Below are positions 25,796 to 34,522 of a stretch of DNA of 64,000 bases, in pieces; within the stretch, counting starts at the first letter, position 1; the number at the start of each line of letters is the position of its first letter. Source of the DNA: SHAN690 sp023262195. Its GTDB lineage: Bacteria > Bacteroidota > Bacteroidia > Flavobacteriales_G > Salibacteraceae. The notes beneath the pieces are model-generated. The model was not told the DNA's origin, did no database searches, and saw only the letters and a list, made by a program, of their open reading frames with translations. The DNA is taken from NCBI GenBank assembly GCA_038142005.1, contig JAYQJE010000001.1:1178001-1242000 (forward strand). The letters are read 5' to 3'. A program made the position numbers and the translations under genes.

Positions 25796-28714
25796 TTAAT
25801 AGCCGAAGATTTCTTCCAACGTCAGCTCTTGAACTGGTCCGAGTTTTTCAAGGGCTGACATATCCATTTCTGACTTTTTGCCGATGACTACATAGGTGTA
25901 TGTTTTATCCTTGATTTGATTGTCAAAGAAAGTTTGTAGTTGATCAAAAGTCATGGACTCGAGTTTTGGATAGATTACCTTGTTCATATCGGTCTCCATA
26001 TCCTTATCCTGTGCGTTTAGATATGACCACAAAATGCTTGAACCTGTTGTTCGGTTTGTTTCAATTTGCTTCATTGCGCTAAGTTTTGATTGCTCAAATT
26101 GTGCTTCGGCTCGAGGTAATTCACTCATAAGTTCTAGCAAGGCAGAGGTGGCATCGTCAAGCTTGTTTGCTTGTGTTCCAATATAACCTCTTACGTAGTG
26201 ATGGTCATCAGCTCTTGATGGCGTTGTGTATCCTGCATAAGCGCTATACGCCAAGGCTCTTGATTCCCGGATTTCTTGAAATACAATGGATGAAAGACCG
26301 CCACCAAAATACTCACCGAAAATTTTGGACTCCGGTGCTATGGACAAATCAAACGAAGGTCCGCGATGATACATCATCAGTTCAGTTTGAACCATATCAT
26401 ATTCCGCAAAGAAGACTTTGTTTTCAGTGGTCTCAATCTCATTAAACTCCTCCCGCTCTGGCATTGGGGTCCATGAGTCAGCAATAGTGTGGTTAGCTTC
26501 GAGAATTTTGCTGACCTCTGCTATCTCCTGCGGGCCGCAGAAAAGCACTTTATGTTCAAAATTGCTAAGGCTCTTAATCTTATCCGTAAGTGAGGTTGGA
26601 TCAATGGCGCGAAGCTCGTCTTCACTTAAGAGGGTGTTAAATGGATTTTTAGCACCATACTTGGCATAGCTACCCATACCAGCAAATAGGATTTGTCCCT
26701 TACTCAACTTTTTGTCTGCACGCTCCTTGAGCATTCCGTTGACCATTTCGTTATAACTTGCTTGGTCAGAAACCACTGAATTCATCAGGTTTTCGAAAAA
26801 CTTAACACCCTCTTCAAAGTTTTCTGCTAATCCGCTCACAATAACATAACTCCTTCTACCAGATGAGAAAACATCGAATTCAAGCCCAATCTTGAACATC
26901 TCTTTCTGAACTTGTTCAGGAGTCATTTCTTCGGTGCCGAGATATGGAAGGTATTTAAATGCGAGAGGTATGGTCAAGTCATGTTCGCTTCCCATATCGA
27001 AAACGTAATACATTTCATAAAGACCGTTTACATCATTGTTAACATGCCATAGGCCAACTTTACCTGCTATCTCGCCTCGGGTAATCTCCTTTTCATAATC
27101 CACGAACTGCGGTTGGATACGGCTGGCTTCCATTTCTGATATTTCGTTGAAAAACGATGATGCAGTATCTCTATTGATAGGAACCTGGGTGATCTGTGGT
27201 TTATCCACTTTATGCACATCTTTCTCTCCTATGACTTTATCAACAGCTACGTAGTTGTTTCCAAATTTTTCTTGCGCCCAGGCTGTGAAGTCTTCTTTGG
27301 TGATTTCCGCCATTCGGTCATATCTGGTGACGGTCTGCTGCCAATCTTTATTTAAAATGAAAGCATCGCTCATTAAGTATGCTCTGATCCAATTCGCCTC
27401 CATTTGACTCATCAAATCGCGCTTGAATTTCCGAACAACCGCTTGAATCATCCAATCTTCAAACTCTCCGTTTTTAGCCAACTCTACTTGCTCTAACAAC
27501 AAGTTTCTGACCTCTTCAAGGCTTTGTCCTTGACGATTGTTTCCGCTCAGCATTAGCATGCTGTAATCCTCATTTACGGTTACCGAAGATCTTGCGCGCA
27601 ATACTTTCTGGCTTTGATTCAAGTTGATGTCGATCAATCCAGCTGTTCCATTGCTCAGAATTCCGTCCATCAATTCGAGATACAAATCATCTTTAGAGCC
27701 TGCACCGTCAAGTCTAAAACCTACAAATTCAAATTCCGCATCTGACCCACTTACTTGAGCGATTCGAGGTTCAGTGATGGGCTCTTCTTTTGGCATTTCA
27801 GGATTCGCAATCGGTTGCTTTTCCATTCCACCGAAGTACTTTTCTATGAGTTCCATTGTAGCATCAGGATCGATATCCCCGGCCAACACTATGGCCATAT
27901 TATTTGGAACGTACCTCGCTTTGAAATACTCATGGATTTTTTCCATACTTGGATTTTTCAAGTGCTCTCCGGTGCCAATTGTGGTTTGCTGTCCATAGGG
28001 ATGTGTAGGAAACATCAAATCCAGTATTTTGTAATAGGCTTGGCGGAAATCGCTGTCTTGAGATCGGTTAAACTCTTCATATACTGCTTCTAATTCAGTG
28101 TGAAATAAGCGCAGTGTTAATTCACTAAAACGCTCTGCCTCCAGCGCTAGCCAACGTTCTAATTCATTGGTTGGAATGTCATTTATATATACAGTTCGCT
28201 CATTGCTTGTATAGGCGTTTGTGCCTTGTGCGCCCATAGAGCTGATTAGCTTATCATATTCGTTTGAAGCAACATATGTTGCCGCAACGCCCGACAAAGA
28301 ATCAATTTTCATAAGTATGTTTTGCCTTGCATCCTCATCTTGCGTGGCGCGTAGATTTTCATACTCATCAGAAATGGCTTGAAGAAGCTTTTGCTCTTCT
28401 TCCCAATTTAAAGAACCAAGCTTCGAGGTTCCTTTGAATAACATGTGCTCAAGATAGTGAGCAAGCCCCGTAGCATCTGCTGGATCTTGCTTGCTTCCAG
28501 TTCGCACAGCGATATTTGTTTGTACTCGTGGCTCTGCATCATTGATTGACATATAGACTTTTAGCCCGTTTTCAAGCGTATAAACACGCATTCCAAATGG
28601 GTCATTCTCTACAGATTCATAAGTATATTTTGAAGTGGATTCGGTTTCAGGTTGATCGTTGGAATTACATCCAATGAAGCTGATTAAGGTAAGGGCAATT
28701 AGTAAGTATCTCAT
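25796..28714 (-). CDS. M16 family zinc metallopeptidase (pitrilysin-like), lipoprotein
   Basis: A 972-residue two-halves M16 peptidase. The lipoprotein signal is MRYLLIALTLISFIGCNSND. The inverted zinc motif HYLEHMLFKGT lies near residue 87, with the downstream glutamate in ALEAERFSELTL and EAVYEEFNRSQD. The second half (from about 520) contains the R/Y-type substrate segment ESRALAYSAYAGY. M16 enzymes degrade short peptides; the lipobox places this one in the periplasm or outer membrane. It starts 10 bp after the dnaX stop and is probably cotranscribed with it. Confidence 0.93.
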   Translation of the reverse strand: MRYLLIALTLISFIGCNSNDQPETESTSKYTYESVENDPFGMRVYTLENGLKVYMSINDAEPRVQTNIAVRTGSKQDPADATGLAHYLEHMLFKGTSKLGSLNWEEEQKLLQAISDEYENLRATQDEDARQNILMKIDSLSGVAATYVASNEYDKLISSMGAQGTNAYTSNERTVYINDIPTNELERWLALEAERFSELTLRLFHTELEAVYEEFNRSQDSDFRQAYYKILDLMFPTHPYGQQTTIGTGEHLKNPSMEKIHEYFKARYVPNNMAIVLAGDIDPDATMELIEKYFGGMEKQPIANPEMPKEEPITEPRIAQVSGSDAEFEFVGFRLDGAGSKDDLYLELMDGILSNGTAGLIDINLNQSQKVLRARSSVTVNEDYSMLMLSGNNRQGQSLEEVRNLLLEQVELAKNGEFEDWMIQAVVRKFKRDLMSQMEANWIRAYLMSDAFILNKDWQQTVTRYDRMAEITKEDFTAWAQEKFGNNYVAVDKVIGEKDVHKVDKPQITQVPINRDTASSFFNEISEMEASRIQPQFVDYEKEITRGEIAGKVGLWHVNNDVNGLYEMYYVFDMGSEHDLTIPLAFKYLPYLGTEEMTPEQVQKEMFKIGLEFDVFSSGRRSYVIVSGLAENFEEGVKFFENLMNSVVSDQASYNEMVNGMLKERADKKLSKGQILFAGMGSYAKYGAKNPFNTLLSEDELRAIDPTSLTDKIKSLSNFEHKVLFCGPQEIAEVSKILEANHTIADSWTPMPEREEFNEIETTENKVFFAEYDMVQTELMMYHRGPSFDLSIAPESKIFGEYFGGGLSSIVFQEIRESRALAYSAYAGYTTPSRADDHHYVRGYIGTQANKLDDATSALLELMSELPRAEAQFEQSKLSAMKQIETNRTTGSSILWSYLNAQDKDMETDMNKVIYPKLESMTFDQLQTFFDNQIKDKTYTYVVIGKKSEMDMSALEKLGPVQELTLEEIFGY

Positions 28715-28724
28715 AAGTATTCAA

Positions 28725-30529
28725 TTAAAAGGATATATCTAGATCAAGTTTTTTCTTTAGAACATCAAGATTCGGATTCTTGGCAGCAAGATGGTCATAT
28801 TTATCTTTTGGTGTAAAAAGTTTGGCCGTGGTCACTTGGTCTACCAACTCAGAAGTGAGTTCAAGGCTACTATTTCCAGTCATCGTTCTGAGTTCTTCTA
28901 AAAGGTCAGAACGCAAAAGGTCAAATTCTGCTTGTTCAACGGTATGATGCAACTCAACCCTAATGCTGTTGGTGGATTCTAATTTCGATAAATCAGTGCG
29001 AGCTAAAATTGCCCTAAGGGTATTGTTGTCTTTTGCGACTGATTCAAGGGCATGCTCCCAAGCTTGAGTTAGAGCTAATGAACCTATGCTTTTCGTGGGT
29101 TCAGATTCTGATAGCGCTGTGCTTGGAACTTCTGTTTCAACCATTGTAGAGGTTTCTTGGATCGATATTGTCTTTGTGGCTGCTCGTCTGCGTTTTCCAG
29201 CAATATGCTTTTGGATTTCTCTTGTTGCCTCTGATTCGGCTGGTTTCTCCGACTCTGAGCTTGGTGGCGGTGGTTTTTGCTCAGCGTTGCTCTCTGGCTT
29301 GAATTCGGCATTCTCACTCTGCCCGCTCTTGGCTTCAATATCGGGTTTTACGTCTTGTGCTTCGGGGCTCTGAGCCTTAGCAGACTCCTGCAGAGAGCGG
29401 TCTACTTTCTTTTTGGTGTCAATAGCCTTAGGAAGCGGCTTCTCTTCTGGATTACTTAAGTTTTTTTTTTCGGGAAGAGTGGAGATATTCAATAGCGTTA
29501 CCTCAAGTAATAACCTTGAATTTAAGGATTGCTTTATCCGAAACTCCGCCTGCTGTATTCGGTCTAAACCATCCAATAGCCAATTCGCACTGACACTGCT
29601 TGCTTGCTCAATATATGTCTGCTTGGCTGATTCGCTCACCTCAAGAAGTGCCGCAGTTTTCGGATTCTGAGACATAAGCAAATCTCGAAAGTGGCTGCCT
29701 AGGCCAGATATGAAATGAATAGGATCAAAACCTAGTTTTAAGATTTCATCTAGTGAGAGCATTGCGGCAGCGTAGTCTCCAGCTATCAATTGATGTGTAA
29801 GGCTAAAATAATATTCATGATCGAGTACATGAAGATTCTTGAGCACCGCTTCGTGCGTTAGGTTGCCCCTAGTGTAACTCACCAATTGATCAAATATGGA
29901 TAAAGCATCTCGCATGGCACCATCGGCTTTTTGGGCGATGGTGTGCAGGGCTTCATCTTCCGCAGTAATCTTTTCTGTTGACGCAATGCTTTGTAACTGA
30001 TTAACGATTTCATTCACAGAGATTCTATTGAAATCGTAGATCTGACAACGACTCAATATTGTGGGTATGATCTTGTGTTTCTCCGTGGTGGCTAAGATGA
30101 AAATCGCATGTTTAGGAGGCTCTTCTAAGGTTTTTAAAAATGCATTAAAAGCCTGTTGGGTGAGCATGTGAACCTCGTCAATAATGTAAACTTTATACTT
30201 CCCAACCTGAGGCGGTATTCTTACCTGATCTGTAAGCTGCCGAATGTCATCTACCTTGTTATTGGAGGCTGCATCGAGTTCAAAAACATTGAATGAAAAA
30301 TCGCTATCCTTCTTGCCATCGGTCTTGTTTATTTCTCGGGCAAAAATTCGAGCACAAGTAGTCTTACCAACCCCACGCGGCCCGCAAAATAGGTAGGCAT
30401 GTGCAAGGTGGTTTTCTGCTATTGAGGTTTTGAGCGTTTCGGTTATTGAGTGTTGCCCGATTACTTCATCCCAATCATTCGGGCGATATTTTCTTGCAGA
30501 AACTACAAAAAATTTTGAGTACTTTCCAT
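28725..30529 (-). CDS. dnaX: DNA polymerase III subunit gamma/tau
   Basis: Clamp-loader ATPase of about 600 residues. Walker A is GPRGVGKTTCARIFA, Walker B IIDEVHMLT, sensor 1 FILATTEKHKI, and the arginine-finger region PTILSRCQIYDF. The tail (about 360-500) is Pro/Glu/Ser-rich, followed by a small folded C-terminal domain. The zinc-binding four-cysteine module is absent: the segment between REIN and FELDAASNN has no cysteine, as in other flavobacterial DnaX proteins. The open frame reaches a TTG at 30554, but I favour the ATG at 30529. One added base in the A run 30507-30512 (plus strand) then gives MESTQNFFVVSARKYRP, and a -7 element lies just upstream. Confidence 0.9.
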
Positions 30530-30535
30530 TCGTGC

Positions 30536-30543
30536 CAAATGTA
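30536..30543 (-). promoter_or_regulatory. Bacteroidota -7 element for dnaX
   Basis: The minus strand reads TACATTTG (TAnnTTTG) 6 bases before the ATG at 30529, implying a very short or absent leader. Confidence 0.45.
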
Positions 30544-30671
30544 AATTTCTTCAAAACGTTTCGTGTGGATAATTGAAAAAAGATAGCTCTCGTTTACGTG
30601 AAATAGAATTTTTAGAAATTTATTGTGAATATTTGAAACGTAAAGAAAAACACACTAAAACCTTTGAGCTC

Positions 30672-33308
30672 ATGATTGACACCTCTACCTCTTTTTCCAA
30701 AGTATATCTTGTTCGACTATTTGCCTCAGTCTGTATTGCATTACTTCCATTTTATGGCACATCTCAAGAGTACTTCAATGTAGCCACGTCATCAGGAGGA
30801 AATTCTATACCACTCAGCTGGGCTTCAGCAGGTGCTAAAGGTGAACAGCTTTGGCCAGTTGGGGACTTTGGAGCGGTTCCTTCAGGAAAACAGATCAGCA
30901 GAATATACTATTTCACGCATTCAAGTGGTAATGGTAGTGCGCCATACGATCACTTGAGAATTTCTATGAAGCAAGAAAATGTTGCCAATTTGAGTTCTGG
31001 TTCATGGACAACAGGGATGACAGAAGTTTTCTTTAGTAGTAATTATACCATCAATAATATCAATGGTCAGTGGTTTTCGATTGATTTAGACAATCCTTTT
31101 CCTTTTAACCCCAATTTACCACTAATTGTGCAAATTGAGTCGCATATGAGCACATTCGACTCATGGTTTTGTGGTGTGGCGCCTGGCGCTGCAGGTGCTT
31201 GGAGGGCATTTGCTCAACCTTATACAGCAGCCAACCCAACAAGCAATGGATCCTATCGAATGATGTTTGGCTTTGACATGATCGATGGAGCGTCTCTGCC
31301 TTATTGCCAAAATTTTGAAGGCGGTGATGGAGGATTCGAATCCGGAGGAACGTTAAATTCATGGGAATTTGGAGAGCCAACGAATACGATTATAGATAGC
31401 GCATATTCTGGAGATAGTGCGTGGGTTACAAATCTTGATGGTGATCATAACAACAGTGAGTTAAGCTTTGTGCGAAGTCCTGCTTTTGATATGACTGAGC
31501 TTAACGATCCAATGCTTAAATTTTGGTGCAACTATGATCTTCAGAATGGAACGGATGGGGTAGCTGTTGAAGTTTCTGGAGATAGCGGAGCTACTTGGGC
31601 CACACTAGGATCAACACTTTCTACAGGTCCGTGGTATAATAGTTCCACGGTTTCTGCTCTTTCAACATCTTTAGGCAATGGTAATGGGTGGACTGGGCAG
31701 TCAAACGGTTGGGAGCCTATGGAACACTCTTTATCATCTTATGTCAATGACACTGCCGTATTGATCCGATGGAGATTAGCATCAAATGGAAGTGTAACCA
31801 ATGAAGGATATGGATTAGATGATGTCATTGTTGCTGAATCGAATGACGTGGCCCTGGTTGAATTAACCTATCTAGACTCAATTTGTGGCACATCTACCAC
31901 TGCAATCACAGCTGAGTTTTGCAATAGAAGCTATGAACCAAAACATGGATTCGGTATAGATTTAGACACCAATGGAGTGACGGTCAACTATTCATATCCG
32001 GATACGCTTGATGTTTGCGAATGTGATACCGTTGATATTTTGGTTTTCAATACCACCATGGGTGGGACGTGGAGCTTGGAAGCCAGAGTAGATAATATTG
32101 GTGACGTGAATTTAAGTAACGATACTCTTCTTGGTCAGTTAACCACATTTGCAACACCAACCGCGCACATTTCAGGAGGAGGTAATTACTGTACTGATGA
32201 GCAAGGTGAATTAACCATAGAACTCACAGGAACTGCTCCATGGGATGTTACTTTTACCAATGGTACCACTCCTACGACATTAACAGGAGATACTGTATCT
32301 CCAATTGTGGTGCAAACGAGTTTGTCTGGGACTTTCACCATTTCATTCGTTGGAGATTCAGCGGGCTGTCCAGCGGATACGGTAAATATTTCGGGAAGCG
32401 CTGTAATCAGTTATCTTCCAATTTTACCAGTTAATCTTGGGTCTAATCGGGAGCTGTGCAGTGGTGAGTTGCTTGATGCGGGTTCTTATCAATCATATGA
32501 TTGGAATTTCGGCAACACGACTCAAACTATCGAAGTTTTCACTACCGGAAACTATGCTGTAACTGTGACAGATTCCTTAGGGTGCACAGATACAGATACG
32601 GTAAATATCACTATGCTTGTTAGACCCATAATTACAATATCTGATACCGTTATTTGTGAAGGAAGCTCTTTTACTTTTAATGCAGGAAGCGGTGCGCAAA
32701 GCTATCTTTGGCACGATGGGTCTACCGCTCAAGTATTCACCCTAAGTGATACGGGTACAGTAAGTGTTACCGTTACAGGGTCAAATGGGTGTGAAAGCAT
32801 GGCATCAGCCACCATTGATGAAGTGGTTCCAAATCCTGAACCTATAGTAACATCCACTTCAGGTCCTGCCCCAGTGACACTAGATGCTGGAGCGGGCTAC
32901 ATAGGTTATTTATGGAGTACAAATCAATCTACACAAACCATTGATGTATATCAAGAGGGAACATATACCTGTACTGTGACCAATGCTAATGGATGTCGAG
33001 GTGAAGACGATGTTGAGGCTCTGATAGAAGTAGCTGGTATCTCCAATATCAATGGCAACGATGAAGGTATCAGACTATGGCCTAATCCTGCGGCTGATTA
33101 TATTCAAATAGAAACTACCGAAGCACTACTTGAGATTAGCGGGTTTGAGATTTTAGATCTAAAAGGGTCGGTTGTACGCTCGGGTGTTTTGCCTAATGAT
33201 AATGATGAACCTGTGATTATTGACGTTTCAGAATTGGAAGGTAGTAGTTATTTGATTAGGCTTTACACTTCAGATGGTGTATCACGACAAGCATTGTTTA
33301 CTAAATAA
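30672..33308 (+). CDS. T9SS-sorted secreted multidomain protein
   Basis: About 878 residues from the ATG at 30672; a longer frame from 30573 would put 33 extra residues before the signal peptide. The signal is YLVRLFASVCIALLPFYG ending TSQ. Next come a region with SLPYCQNFEGGDGGFESGGT leading a MAM/jelly-roll-like domain (NSELSFVRSPAFDMTELNDP, GYGLDDVIVAE), a CARDB-like domain rich in D/C, and two or three Ig-like repeats (SYQSYDWNFGNTTQTIEV, QSYLWHDGSTAQVF, YIGYLWSTNQSTQTIDVY). The end is a type A T9SS sorting domain: LWPNPAADYIQIET to SYLIRLYTSDGVSRQALFTK. Probably a cell-surface or released adhesin-like protein. It ends only 16 bp before rpsF. Confidence 0.85.
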   Translation: MIDTSTSFSKVYLVRLFASVCIALLPFYGTSQEYFNVATSSGGNSIPLSWASAGAKGEQLWPVGDFGAVPSGKQISRIYYFTHSSGNGSAPYDHLRISMKQENVANLSSGSWTTGMTEVFFSSNYTINNINGQWFSIDLDNPFPFNPNLPLIVQIESHMSTFDSWFCGVAPGAAGAWRAFAQPYTAANPTSNGSYRMMFGFDMIDGASLPYCQNFEGGDGGFESGGTLNSWEFGEPTNTIIDSAYSGDSAWVTNLDGDHNNSELSFVRSPAFDMTELNDPMLKFWCNYDLQNGTDGVAVEVSGDSGATWATLGSTLSTGPWYNSSTVSALSTSLGNGNGWTGQSNGWEPMEHSLSSYVNDTAVLIRWRLASNGSVTNEGYGLDDVIVAESNDVALVELTYLDSICGTSTTAITAEFCNRSYEPKHGFGIDLDTNGVTVNYSYPDTLDVCECDTVDILVFNTTMGGTWSLEARVDNIGDVNLSNDTLLGQLTTFATPTAHISGGGNYCTDEQGELTIELTGTAPWDVTFTNGTTPTTLTGDTVSPIVVQTSLSGTFTISFVGDSAGCPADTVNISGSAVISYLPILPVNLGSNRELCSGELLDAGSYQSYDWNFGNTTQTIEVFTTGNYAVTVTDSLGCTDTDTVNITMLVRPIITISDTVICEGSSFTFNAGSGAQSYLWHDGSTAQVFTLSDTGTVSVTVTGSNGCESMASATIDEVVPNPEPIVTSTSGPAPVTLDAGAGYIGYLWSTNQSTQTIDVYQEGTYTCTVTNANGCRGEDDVEALIEVAGISNINGNDEGIRLWPNPAADYIQIETTEALLEISGFEILDLKGSVVRSGVLPNDNDEPVIIDVSELEGSSYLIRLYTSDGVSRQALFTK

Positions 33309-33313
33309 ACAAT
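33293..33313. repeat. AT-rich hairpin over the stop codon before rpsF
   Basis: ATTGTTTA (33293-33300) and TAAACAAT (33306-33313) form a perfect 8 bp stem with a 5-base loop. It spans the end of the T9SS-protein gene and sits 11 bases before the rpsF ATG. It may act as a weak terminator or be a chance AT-rich palindrome. Confidence 0.35.
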
Positions 33314-33324
33314 AATCAATAACA

Positions 33325-33687
33325 ATGAAAAACCGATATGAAACTGTTTTCATTTTAACTCCCGTTTTGTCTGAAGACCAGGCAAAGGAAACAGTAAAGA
33401 AATTCACAGGTTTTCTCAAAAAGAATGGTGCAAAAATCCATCATGAGGAAACTTGGGGTCTAAAAAAACTTGCTTACCCAATTCAAAAAAAATCAACTGG
33501 GTTCTATTTCCTCATTGAATTCGAATCGGAAGGGGACCTAATCAAACCTTTCGAAACAGAATTTATTCGAGATGAAAGAGTGATGAGATTCTTAAATGTG
33601 AAAATGGAAAAGCATCACATCAAGTTTGCCGAGAGCAGAAGAAACAAATCTAACAAGAAAGCAGCTCTAGCTGCAGAAAAGGAATAA
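33325..33687 (+). CDS. rpsF: 30S ribosomal protein S6
   Basis: A 120-residue S6. Recognisable by NRYETVFILTPVLSEDQAKE at the start, TWGLKKLAYPIQKKSTGFYF in the middle and a Lys/Ala-rich tail. S6 binds S18 on the 30S platform, and rpsR follows after 3 bp. No single-strand binding protein gene or priB lies between them. The rpsF-rpsR-rplI order is standard. Confidence 0.97.
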   Translation: MKNRYETVFILTPVLSEDQAKETVKKFTGFLKKNGAKIHHEETWGLKKLAYPIQKKSTGFYFLIEFESEGDLIKPFETEFIRDERVMRFLNVKMEKHHIKFAESRRNKSNKKAALAAEKE

Positions 33688-33690
33688 GAA

Positions 33691-33951
33691 ATGGCAGATG
33701 ACATTAGATATTTAGCTCCAATTCAAATTGAAACGAAGAAGGAGAAGTATTGCTGGTTTAAGAAGGCTGGTATTAAATACGTGGATTACAAGGATGCTGA
33801 TTTCCTTTTGCGATTTGTAAATGAACAAGGTAAATTGTTGCCAAGAAGAATTACAGGTACATCAGTAAAATATCAAAGAAAGGTTTCAACTGCTGTGAAG
33901 CGTGCAAGACATCTTGCATTGATGCCATATGTAACCGACCTTTTAAAATAA
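33691..33951 (+). CDS. rpsR: 30S ribosomal protein S18
   Basis: An 86-residue S18 with the conserved core YVDYKDADFLLRFVNEQGKL followed by LPRRITGTSVKYQRKV and the RARHLALMPYV tail. It partners S6, encoded just upstream, and sits 9 bp before rplI. Confidence 0.97.
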   Translation: MADDIRYLAPIQIETKKEKYCWFKKAGIKYVDYKDADFLLRFVNEQGKLLPRRITGTSVKYQRKVSTAVKRARHLALMPYVTDLLK

Positions 33952-33960
33952 CCAGGAATT

Positions 33961-34407
33961 ATGGAAGTAATACTTAAAGAAGATATTGATAAACTGGGCT
34001 ATAAGGATGACTTGGTTACGGTAAAGCCTGGATACGGTCGAAACTATCTAATTCCGCAAGGCAAAGCTGTTCTAGCAAATGCGTCAGTTAAAAAAATGCA
34101 TGCTGAGACAATGAAACAGAGATCTCAGCGCATCGAGAAAGAAAAAGACTCAGCAACTGAAGCAGCTGAAAAGTTGAAAGGAATGACAATCAAGGTTGGA
34201 GCAAAAGTTGGTGAGGCCGGAAAGATTTTCGGTTCCGTTAATAACATCCAACTTGCAGAGGCAATCAATAAACTTGGGTTTAATGTGGATCGTAAACACG
34301 TCAAAATCACTAATGATACCATCAAAGAAATCGGCACTTATGAGGCCGAGGTTGGTTTTCATCGTGATGTTGTCGAAACCATTTCTTTTGAAGTTATTGG
34401 AGAATAA
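33961..34407 (+). CDS. rplI: 50S ribosomal protein L9
   Basis: A 148-residue L9. The N-terminal domain EVILKEDIDKLGYKDDLVTV then KPGYGRNYLIPQGKA is diagnostic. It is followed by the long connecting helix (EKEKDSATEAAEKLKG) and the C-terminal domain with GKIFGSVNNIQLAEAI. Last gene of the rpsF-rpsR-rplI unit; a strong terminator follows at 34434. Confidence 0.97.
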   Translation: MEVILKEDIDKLGYKDDLVTVKPGYGRNYLIPQGKAVLANASVKKMHAETMKQRSQRIEKEKDSATEAAEKLKGMTIKVGAKVGEAGKIFGSVNNIQLAEAINKLGFNVDRKHVKITNDTIKEIGTYEAEVGFHRDVVETISFEVIGE

Positions 34408-34433
34408 ATTTTGATTGAATACATAAAAGATAC

Positions 34434-34470
34434 AAGGCCTTCTCATTCAACTGGGGAGGCCTTTTGTTTT
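34434..34470 (+). terminator. rho-independent terminator after rplI
   Basis: AAGGCCT (34434-34440) pairs with AGGCCTT (34457-34463), followed by TTGTTTTTATTTT. Confidence 0.8.
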
Positions 34471-34522
34471 TATTTTAAGAAAGCACTTTATCACAACCCC
34501 GTAAAACACTAATAAGTAGGTT

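Noticed and set aside
28725..30529. Programmed frameshifting in dnaX producing a short gamma form
   Set aside because: There is a T/A-rich run near 29460 (plus strand), but no convincing slippery heptamer with a stem-loop and early stop; the tau frame is continuous.
30573..30671. 33-residue extension before the signal peptide of the T9SS protein
   Set aside because: A signal peptide should be near the N-terminus; the ATG at 30672 places it correctly.
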